Shown: piece after piece, positions 1 to 6,197 of the stretch | Numbering within the stretch: position 1 is the stretch's first letter | How the letters are laid out: each line of letters opens with the position of its first letter | Assembly (NCBI GenBank): GCA_002412705.1 | Contig: DHVO01000081.1 | Span: 1 to 16,223 of the forward strand | Direction: 5' to 3' | Origin: Bacteroidales bacterium UBA5206 | GTDB taxonomy: Bacteria > Bacteroidota > Bacteroidia > Bacteroidales > Tenuifilaceae | DNA length: 16,223 bases | Notes under the pieces: generated by a model | Database searches by the model: none | Told to the model about the DNA's origin: nothing | Seen by the model: the letters and a program-made list of their open reading frames with translations, nothing else | Made by a program: the position numbers and the translations under genes

Positions 1-2694
1 GATAGGGTTTTAGCTTTTACTATAGTTGCCGAAGCCGCTTTTGTTACCAACCAGAAACAAGTTGCAAGCGCTGCTATTGACTCTGCAAACAGGCTGGCAA
101 AACAATCAACAAGCAATGAACTCCATCAGCTTGCCGAACGAACAAATATACGAGGTCTTCTTTTTCAGAATAATCGCAGTAAGGCAATCCAACTTATTCA
201 GGAAAAGGCCGCTTTGTACAAAAAAGAGCAACAGGCTACTCCGGAAAGCATTCTGTTTTTCCTATTTGCAGGCGATATCTATCGCCAAGTTGGGATGCTG
301 GAACAATCGTTAGAGCAAAAGCAATATGCGCTTAACTTGGCGGTAAGTTCTGGCAATGACACCCTCCAAACAGAGGCCTTACTAAGCATTGGGAGCACAT
401 ACTGGTCGGCAAGCCTATTTAAAGAGGCTCTGTCCCATTATACAAAGGGATACAATAGAGCAAAGCAGGCAAACAGCCCAACACATCTAGTTATATCGCT
501 AAGAAATATTGGGCTAACGTATAGAGATATTGGAAACTTGGACTCATCAAAAAATGCATTACAAACGGCACTGTTGCTGGCTCAAAAAAAAGAGCTACAC
601 ACAACCGAAGCCGAAATCCTTAACATACTTGGAGGGCTTTACCTAAAGTTCAACCGAAACCAGCAGGCCATTGATGAGTTTGAGAAAGCACTTGCAATTA
701 GAGAGCAACTGGAACACCTAAACTCTCAAGCCAATTTACTCGAAAATCTAGCAAGGGTTTACAAGCGACAAGGCGCGTTTGACCAAGCGCTAATCAAACT
801 GGGAAAAGCATTAGTTCTTAGGGATAAGATACAGGATCAACAAGCCAAGGCGTCAACCCTTAACGAAGCCGGAAACATATATGCCGAGAAAGGAGAGCTA
901 GCCGAAGCTTTGCGCCACTACCTAATGGCTCTTAAAATAAGGCAAGAAATGGAAGTTAAGCCCGATATTGCCAAATCGCTAATTAACATAGGTATAACCT
1001 ACAGAAAACTGGGAGCAAGCGATAGAGCCGTAGATTACTTTGAGAATGCACATAAAATTCTAGCCCAAGGAAACGACCCCGTTGAGATTGCCTATGTACT
1101 GCTAAACCTAGGGAACAGCTACTTAGACATAAAAAGCTACGGAAAGGCAATTGAGGCCTATCAAAGGGCAGCCAGTGAACGACAGAAAGCTGGCGATTTG
1201 CCTGGCCTAGCAAAAATACTTGTAAACCAAGCGCAAGCACACAGATTACAACAGAACTACCATTTGGGCCTTGATGCTCTAAAAAAAGCCCAAGGCATAG
1301 CCACTCAAATTAAAAGCGATGCTATACTTGCCGATATATGCAATGAACGGGGGAACCTACTTCTATCCCAAAACAACAATAAGCAGGCATTAGAATCGTT
1401 CGCAGAATCGGAAAAGCACTATACCAAAGCCAGTTTGCAAAGCGGAGTTGCCCTATGCTTAAGAAAACAGGGCGAGATATTATCGCAATTGGGCAAACCA
1501 CAGGAGGCTGAAAAAATGCTTAAGCACTCCCTACTTATTGGACAGGAAATAAAGAGTGCCCCCATTAGGCAGTTTGCACTATTGGCCCTCCACACGTTTT
1601 ACGATAACAGCAACAATGCCGAACTTGCGCTTAAGTACTTTAAGGATTACACCCAGCTAAAGGACAGCCTATCGAGCATAGAGCTCCTTGAAAAAACATT
1701 CGAGGCCAGATACGTAGCCGAACTTGATACCAAGCGTACCGAAATTAAGATAATTGAAGAGCAAGTAGAATCATTGCAAAAAGAGTCTGAGCTTAAAGAG
1801 CTACAACTTGAACGCCAGCGAATATTTAGAACGCTTTCCATTATCATCATCCTACTTGGTGCAGCAACCCTTACAACGGTGCTTTTCGCCTACAGACAAA
1901 AGCGCAGAAACAATAGAATACTTAGTAACCAAATATCAATTATAAACGAAACAAATGAGAAGCTAAGAGCATCGGAACAGCAGCTGAGGTACATGGTTCA
2001 AACCCGCGATAAGCTCTTCTCAATAATTGCACACGACTTAAAAAATCCGTTTAATGCACTAGTTGGACTAACAGAGCTGCTCGCCATACGATCTGGTGAA
2101 ATGGAAAAAGAGGAGGTAAAAGAGTATAGTAATCTTATTCACCACTCGGCCAACAAGGTGCTAACCTTGCTTGAGAATTTGCTTCATTGGGCACGTAGCC
2201 AAACGGGGAAACTAAGTGTTAACCCCAAACTTTACAAACTTAACGATATTGCCAATGAGTGCATTGAGTTTGCAGCATTAAATGCCAATAGCAAAGAGGT
2301 TACCCTTACACAGAACATAAACCATAATATCTTTGTTTTTGCCGACAGGGATACGCTGGCCACTGTAATTAGAAACCTGCTGTCTAACGCCATTAAATTC
2401 ACGCCAAAAGGCGGAAATGTTGGCATTGAGGCTCATGAGGAAACAGATAAAACAATAATCAGAATATCAGACACAGGTGTTGGAATAGCCCCAGAGAACC
2501 TAGATAAGCTCTTTAAAATTGATAAAAACTTTTCAACCGAGGGCACCGAAAAGGAGTCTGGTACTGGGTTAGGTTTGATTATTTGCAAAGAGTTTATTGA
2601 GCGTAATGCAGGAACAATTACTGTAAGTAGCCAACAAGGAGAAGGAACAACTTTTACCATAACATTACCAAGCAAAGCAACAGGAAATGAGTAA
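1..2694 (+). CDS. TPR-containing sensor histidine kinase, 5' end outside the window
   Basis: The reading frame is open from base 1, so the gene starts upstream; a TTG at 214 is only an internal codon. The 897 visible residues hold about twelve TPR-like repeats (roughly 90-552; for example the repeats beginning IGITYRKLG and LGNSYLDIK), a charged coiled-coil stretch (about 560-605), one membrane segment (about 611-631), then the kinase core. The HisKA box has the phospho-acceptor in IIAHDLKNPF (His678). The ATPase domain shows the N box NLLSNAIKF (N796), the G1 box DTGVG (D824) and the G2 box GTGLGL (G854). Members of this Bacteroidota family autophosphorylate on histidine and pass phosphate to a separate regulator. 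No receiver domain is fused and no response regulator lies downstream, so partner and signal are unknown. The stop overlaps xseB by 8 bases, implying co-transcription. Confidence 0.93.
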   Translation, partial: DRVLAFTIVAEAAFVTNQKQVASAAIDSANRLAKQSTSNELHQLAERTNIRGLLFQNNRSKAIQLIQEKAALYKKEQQATPESILFFLFAGDIYRQVGMLEQSLEQKQYALNLAVSSGNDTLQTEALLSIGSTYWSASLFKEALSHYTKGYNRAKQANSPTHLVISLRNIGLTYRDIGNLDSSKNALQTALLLAQKKELHTTEAEILNILGGLYLKFNRNQQAIDEFEKALAIREQLEHLNSQANLLENLARVYKRQGAFDQALIKLGKALVLRDKIQDQQAKASTLNEAGNIYAEKGELAEALRHYLMALKIRQEMEVKPDIAKSLINIGITYRKLGASDRAVDYFENAHKILAQGNDPVEIAYVLLNLGNSYLDIKSYGKAIEAYQRAASERQKAGDLPGLAKILVNQAQAHRLQQNYHLGLDALKKAQGIATQIKSDAILADICNERGNLLLSQNNNKQALESFAESEKHYTKASLQSGVALCLRKQGEILSQLGKPQEAEKMLKHSLLIGQEIKSAPIRQFALLALHTFYDNSNNAELALKYFKDYTQLKDSLSSIELLEKTFEARYVAELDTKRTEIKIIEEQVESLQKESELKELQLERQRIFRTLSIIIILLGAATLTTVLFAYRQKRRNNRILSNQISIINETNEKLRASEQQLRYMVQTRDKLFSIIAHDLKNPFNALVGLTELLAIRSGEMEKEEVKEYSNLIHHSANKVLTLLENLLHWARSQTGKLSVNPKLYKLNDIANECIEFAALNANSKEVTLTQNINHNIFVFADRDTLATVIRNLLSNAIKFTPKGGNVGIEAHEETDKTIIRISDTGVGIAPENLDKLFKIDKNFSTEGTEKESGTGLGLIICKEFIERNAGTITVSSQQGEGTTFTITLPSKATGNE

Positions 2695-2890
2695 AAAAGC
2701 ACTAACGTACAACGAGGCACTGGCCGAAATTGAGGCCATTATTGAACGAATAGAAGGTGATGAGCTAGATGTAGATGAGCTTACAAAAGACGTTAAGCGC
2801 GTGTCGGAGCTGCTTAAGATATGTAAGCTTAAGCTAAGGAATACCGAAGAAGAGGTACAGAAGATACTCAGGGAATTTGATGAGGAATAA
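2687..2890 (+). CDS. xseB: Exodeoxyribonuclease VII small subunit
   Basis: A 67-residue acidic helical protein with the XseB pattern: an N-terminal LTYNEALAEIEAIIERIEG segment, then a second helix ending LKLRNTEEEVQKIL. Length is normal for the family. XseB subunits coat the coiled-coil arm of XseA, and the cytoplasmic complex degrades single-stranded DNA to oligonucleotides in repair. The ATG at 2687 lies inside the last codons of the histidine kinase gene (shared ATGAGTAA), so translation is probably coupled. XseA, often the direct neighbour, is not downstream; it may lie upstream of the kinase or elsewhere. A strong hairpin terminator follows the stop at once. Confidence 0.93.
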   Translation: MSKKALTYNEALAEIEAIIERIEGDELDVDELTKDVKRVSELLKICKLKLRNTEEEVQKILREFDEE

Positions 2891-2892
2891 AA

Positions 2893-2917
2893 AAAGGGCT
2901 CGCTAAACGAGCCCTTT
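2893..2917. terminator. Bidirectional intrinsic terminator between xseB and the aspartase gene
   Basis: A perfect 10-bp stem (AAAGGGCTCG at 2893-2902 with CGAGCCCTTT at 2908-2917) closes a 5-base loop CTAAA. Read on the plus strand it is followed by CCTTTTAC; read on the minus strand it is followed by a run of Ts (TTTTTATT with the arm). It sits between two convergent genes and can serve both. Confidence 0.9.
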
Positions 2918-2924
2918 CCTTTTA

Positions 2925-4784
2925 CTAGAACTTCATTTTTCTAGGCTTAATCATATTCTCTGGAGCAAGAATCAAATCAAGCTGCTCCTTAGTAAGTAAC
3001 TTCTTCTCTAGAACCAGTTCATAAACGCTTCTGTTATTCATTAAAGCATCCTTAGCTAGTTCGGTTGATGTTTCGTAACCCAAAACAGGATTAAGAGCTG
3101 TAACTAGACCAATGCTATTGTGAACAAGTTCACGGCAACGCTCCTCGTTTGCAGTAATGCCATCAATGCAACGATACTTAAGGGTGTTCATACCGTTTTT
3201 AAGCATCTCTATTGATTCAAATAAGCTTTGAACAATAACTGGCTCAAACACGTTAAGCTCAAGCTGACCGCCTTCTGCTGCCATTGTTACAGTTAAGTCG
3301 TTACCAATTACCTTAAATGCAATTTGGTTAACAACCTCTGGTATAACAGGGTTTACTTTTCCTGGCATAATTGATGAACCGGGCTGCATTGGAGGCAGAT
3401 TGATCTCATTAATACCAGTACGAGGACCTGATGATAGCAGGCGCAAATCGTTACAAATCTTTGAAAGTTTAACAGCTAGGCGTTTTACTGCCGATGAGTA
3501 GATTACAAAAGAACCAGTATCCTGAGTTGCCTCAACAAGGTTTGAAGCGAGAACAACCTCCATACCAGTGATACGGCGTAGGTGGTTAACCACCTTTTCA
3601 GAATAACCAGGCTCGGAGTTAATACCAGTACCAATGGCTGTAGCCCCCATGTTAACCTCTAGGAATAGACGCGCGTTTTGGTTCAAACGCTCAATTTCCT
3701 CTCTTAGGGTAACGGCATATGCCTCAAAGGCTTGACCTAGGGTCATTGGCACAGCATCCTGAAGCTGAGTACGACCCATTTTAATAATATGGGCAAACTC
3801 CTTTGCTTTTCTATCGAACGAAACAATAAGACTTTCCAGTACTTCAACCAATTTCTTGTTGCTATTTACAAGAGCAATTTTCACTGCAGTTGGGTAAGCA
3901 TCGTTGGTTGACTGAGATAGGTTTACATGGTTATTGGGATGACAGTACTGATACTCCCCTTTTTCATGACCTAGAAGTTCAAGTGCACGGTTAGCAATAA
4001 CCTCATTAGCATTCATGTTGGTTGAAGTACCTGCACCACCCTGTATCATATCCACAATAAAGTGGTTATGGAACTTACCGTTCTTAATCTCGTTACATGC
4101 GGCTACAATAGCATCGCGAATAGGCTTATCAATAAGTTCTAGTTCGAAGTTTGCATCAGCAGCAGCCTCCTTAACCATTGCCAGAGCATCAATAAGCGAT
4201 GGGAAAAAGTTAAGGGTAACACCCGATATATTAAAGTTCTCTATACCACGAAGGGTTTGAACGCCATAGTAGCTCTCAAATGGCACATCCCTATCGCCCA
4301 AAAGGTCGTGCTCACGACGGGTACGTCCTGACTCATATTGAGCCGCAGGGTTAATCATGCGAGAGTTGGCATGACGCATACGGCGAGAGATAACCCTAGC
4401 AATATTTGAGAATATTTTAAGGGTAGTTGCTGCATTCACAGCAAAAAACTCCTTACTAATAGAATAAACAGTTGTGGCAACTAAGGCACGTGCCGAAGTA
4501 GAGTGGGGCGAATCATTTGCCCAAGAGCCCTCGCCCAAGAAATCGCCCTTACCAAAATAAGTAAGCTTAAGCTCTACGCCATAAGCGCTACTTTTGAATA
4601 GCTCCACCTCACCTTCATAAATAATGAAGATATCCTCGCGGGGACCATTCTCTCTGAACAGTAACTCGTTTGGCTTGTATGTTTTTTCCTTAACACTCTT
4701 TACAAGGAGCTGAAACTCATCTGCATTTAACCCTCTGAAAAGTTCGATTTTCTCAAGGAATGCTAAAACATTTTCATTTACCAT
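2925..4784 (-). CDS. aspA: Aspartate ammonia-lyase with N-terminal cyclic-nucleotide-binding-like domain
   Basis: Residues about 155-619 form a full-length aspartase of the fumarase/aspartase superfamily, which reversibly deaminates L-aspartate to fumarate and ammonia in the cytoplasm. Visible motifs are AGTSTNMN (251-258), HPNNHVNLSQSTND (282-295) and the lid loop GSSIMPGKVNP (469-479) with its catalytic serine at about 470. Residues about 8-140 are an added Crp-like cNMP-binding beta-barrel, with FLGEGSW (82-88) and SARALVATTVYSIS (97-110) at the phosphate-binding cassette. By eye alignment to E. coli CRP, the phosphate-binding Arg82 is His94 here, so the ligand may not be cAMP. There is no helix-turn-helix, so the domain probably acts on the enzyme, not on DNA. 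The ATG at 4784 is supported by AGGAGG 6 bases upstream. The gene is monocistronic between two terminators. Confidence 0.95.
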   Translation of the reverse strand: MVNENVLAFLEKIELFRGLNADEFQLLVKSVKEKTYKPNELLFRENGPREDIFIIYEGEVELFKSSAYGVELKLTYFGKGDFLGEGSWANDSPHSTSARALVATTVYSISKEFFAVNAATTLKIFSNIARVISRRMRHANSRMINPAAQYESGRTRREHDLLGDRDVPFESYYGVQTLRGIENFNISGVTLNFFPSLIDALAMVKEAAADANFELELIDKPIRDAIVAACNEIKNGKFHNHFIVDMIQGGAGTSTNMNANEVIANRALELLGHEKGEYQYCHPNNHVNLSQSTNDAYPTAVKIALVNSNKKLVEVLESLIVSFDRKAKEFAHIIKMGRTQLQDAVPMTLGQAFEAYAVTLREEIERLNQNARLFLEVNMGATAIGTGINSEPGYSEKVVNHLRRITGMEVVLASNLVEATQDTGSFVIYSSAVKRLAVKLSKICNDLRLLSSGPRTGINEINLPPMQPGSSIMPGKVNPVIPEVVNQIAFKVIGNDLTVTMAAEGGQLELNVFEPVIVQSLFESIEMLKNGMNTLKYRCIDGITANEERCRELVHNSIGLVTALNPVLGYETSTELAKDALMNNRSVYELVLEKKLLTKEQLDLILAPENMIKPRKMKF

Positions 4785-4790
4785 TTCTTT

Positions 4791-4796
4791 CCTCCT
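4791..4796 (-). promoter_or_regulatory. Strong Shine-Dalgarno sequence of the aspartase gene
   Basis: The minus strand reads AGGAGG, 6 bases before the ATG. Most genes in this window have no visible Shine-Dalgarno sequence, as is usual in Bacteroidota, so this one stands out and fixes the start. Confidence 0.75.
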
Positions 4797-4800
4797 AAAA

Positions 4801-4830
4801 TTATTTAAACAAGGCGTTGCGCCTAAATAA
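4801..4830 (-). promoter_or_regulatory. Hairpin in the aspartase leader
   Basis: AGGCG (4812-4816) pairs with CGCCT (4820-4824) around the loop TTG, and the flanks TTATTT (4801-4806) and AAATAA (4825-4830) can extend the stem past a 5-base bulge. It lies in the mRNA leader directly upstream of the Shine-Dalgarno sequence. Whether it regulates translation or only stabilises the message cannot be told from sequence. Confidence 0.4.
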
Positions 4831-4861
4831 CATTATACCAATGTAACATTTGATAGATGTG

Positions 4862-4869
4862 CAAAAGTA
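4862..4869 (-). promoter_or_regulatory. Possible -7 element of the aspartase promoter
   Basis: The minus strand reads TACTTTTG, matching the Bacteroidota TAnnTTTG -7 consensus, about 78 bases upstream of the ATG. No TTG is found 19 bases further upstream, so the match is only partial. Confidence 0.4.
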
Positions 4870-4932
4870 TGTAAGGTAAGTTACTTTAATGTGGCTAAAT
4901 AGCATAGCAAAAGATATTATAAAGCATGAAAA

Positions 4933-4961
4933 AAAGGCTAACCAGTTACTGGTCAGCCTTT
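4933..4961 (-). terminator. Intrinsic terminator after the trypsin-like gene
   Basis: AAAGGCT (4933-4939) pairs with AGCCTTT (4955-4961) and ACCAG (4941-4945) with CTGGT (4949-4953), with one A/C mismatch between and a TTA loop. On the minus strand the stem runs directly into more Ts. It lies 24 bases beyond the stop at 4985 and separates that unit from the aspartase promoter. Confidence 0.88.
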
Positions 4962-4984
4962 ACTAGCAAAATAAACAACAAACC

Positions 4985-5833
4985 CTACGAAAGCGTTACA
5001 TCAACCTCCTTCACCAGTGAAGATTGATATGTATATGCAGATTCTGTGGATTTCTCATTGAAATAGGTTAAAATATGGTCCAGCATTACAGCCTGAGAGC
5101 TAGACGAAACGGTGTATCTGTAGATATTAGTAGCTAAATGCTTAAGCTGATTTTGGTTAGCAACAAGCACTTGAATAGGATCAATATCACCAAACCGAAC
5201 CACGCCTTCAACTCGTTTAAGCTCATCGAGATTGGTGCTAATTATATCCATTAACTGGTTAAATGCCTTAGATACGTTGTTTGTTCTACGAGAGACAATA
5301 CCAATAACCTCCATGGTTAATGGATTTATTATTGGTGAGCCGCTATTTCCAAAACTGGTTTGACCATCAAACTCCAGAAAACGGATACCATCGGAGTTAG
5401 TATGGTAGGACGAAATGATGGCCGACTTAAGGGAAAGGTTACGCTTGCCGTAACCAAACGATAGGAAAGCCACATTTGAACCAATGGGGAAATTACGCTG
5501 CGAACTTAACCTAAGCGAGGGAATATTTTCAAAATCGGGAAAATCGATATTAAAAACCGCATAGTCCGCCTTATTATTAGAAAACCCAATTTTAAGGTCG
5601 TTAACAAACTCGGAATAAGGAATACGCATGGAGGCTACTACCGTATTAGCATCATCGCCAACAAAAGTAATTTCAACCTTTTTAGCCTTGGTTATATAAA
5701 AGGCTTGTTCGCTTGTAATTAGGCAGCCATCTACTTTAAATCCAGTTAAGCTATCAATTGAAACGCCGCGCTCATTCAAAAAATTGAGAGAGCAAACCGA
5801 TGCGTGGCAGTACTTCCAAACTTGGCTTAGCAT
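4985..5833 (-). CDS. Trypsin-like serine protease fold protein, probably lacking the catalytic histidine
   Basis: This 282-residue protein resembles the HtrA/trypsin-like peptidase fold. The nucleophile motif FGNSGSPIIN (Ser164) and the aspartate region ADYAVFNID (Asp90) are present, with the VIGIVSRR strand after the serine, as in active proteases. The stretch that should hold the histidine (VTNxHVV in HtrA) reads LITSEQAF, putting Gln43 in its place; His10 is too far N-terminal to substitute. By eye, then, the triad is broken and the protein may be a binding or scaffold protein, or use another base. No signal peptide or membrane segment is seen, so it is probably cytoplasmic. The C-terminal third (about 195-282) is helical and unrecognised. 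It lies 34 bases downstream of a small membrane protein gene on the same strand, divergent from a STAND NTPase. Confidence 0.8.
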   Translation of the reverse strand: MLSQVWKYCHASVCSLNFLNERGVSIDSLTGFKVDGCLITSEQAFYITKAKKVEITFVGDDANTVVASMRIPYSEFVNDLKIGFSNNKADYAVFNIDFPDFENIPSLRLSSQRNFPIGSNVAFLSFGYGKRNLSLKSAIISSYHTNSDGIRFLEFDGQTSFGNSGSPIINPLTMEVIGIVSRRTNNVSKAFNQLMDIISTNLDELKRVEGVVRFGDIDPIQVLVANQNQLKHLATNIYRYTVSSSSQAVMLDHILTYFNEKSTESAYTYQSSLVKEVDVTLS

Positions 5834-5867
5834 ATGCGGTAGGTTTTGAGATTAGCAATGAGGTTAG

Positions 5868-6047
5868 TTAAAAGTTTTTAAGAACGGTAAATAGAAAAAT
5901 AACCGTAATAATAAAGAAGACTACAAACACACCATAATCGGCACTTACTCTGGTAATGAGGCTCTCTTTAAAATATGCTACAAACTTTTTCATAACCGAT
6001 AATTTTCTGTATTCAAGAACTATTTTCTTCACAAACTCCGGGGTCAT
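5868..6047 (-). CDS. Small single-pass membrane protein (59 residues), unknown function
   Basis: An ATG at 6047 opens a 59-codon frame ending in TAA at 5868-5870. The N-terminal half is basic and amphipathic (MTPEFVKKIVLEYRKL...). The C-terminal half is one hydrophobic helix (about residues 38-56, containing VFVVFFIITVIFLF), ending LKNF. A second in-frame ATG at 5993 (Met19) would give 41 residues and still include the helix. A consensus promoter lies directly upstream, and the trypsin-like gene follows after 34 bases, so the two are probably one operon. I do not recognise the family. Support comes from the clear TM pattern, the promoter and the tight spacing; the small size leaves some doubt. 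Confidence 0.62.
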   Translation of the reverse strand: MTPEFVKKIVLEYRKLSVMKKFVAYFKESLITRVSADYGVFVVFFIITVIFLFTVLKNF

Positions 6048-6057
6048 TTGCTTGGGT

Positions 6058-6087
6058 CAAAAATAGAGCGACTATCACACACAGCAA
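6058..6087 (-). promoter_or_regulatory. Bacteroidota-type promoter for the membrane protein/trypsin-like operon
   Basis: On the minus strand TTG (6085-6087) is followed after exactly 19 bases by TATTTTTG (6058-6065), matching TTG-N19-TAnnTTTG. The predicted transcript would start only a few bases before the ATG at 6047, so the message is nearly leaderless unless Met19 is used. Confidence 0.65.
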
Positions 6088-6142
6088 GGGGTCAAATCAG
6101 TCAATATTTTTTCGTAGCATTATGAAATACGTTTTTTCTTAA

Positions 6143-6150
6143 TACATTTG
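6143..6150 (+). promoter_or_regulatory. Possible -7 element for the STAND NTPase gene
   Basis: TACATTTG matches TAnnTTTG and lies 47 bases before the GTG start. No clear TTG is seen at the usual distance upstream, so this promoter may be weak or need an activator. Confidence 0.45.
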
Positions 6151-6197
6151 CCCAACAATCAGTAAACAAGCCACTTTCACAATAAAAAGAGTTAACT

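Noticed and set aside
26..313. A 95-codon plus-strand frame at the window start
   Set aside because: It overlaps the histidine kinase frame, which is open from base 1 and continues TPR-like sequence there; the alternative frame has no recognisable features.
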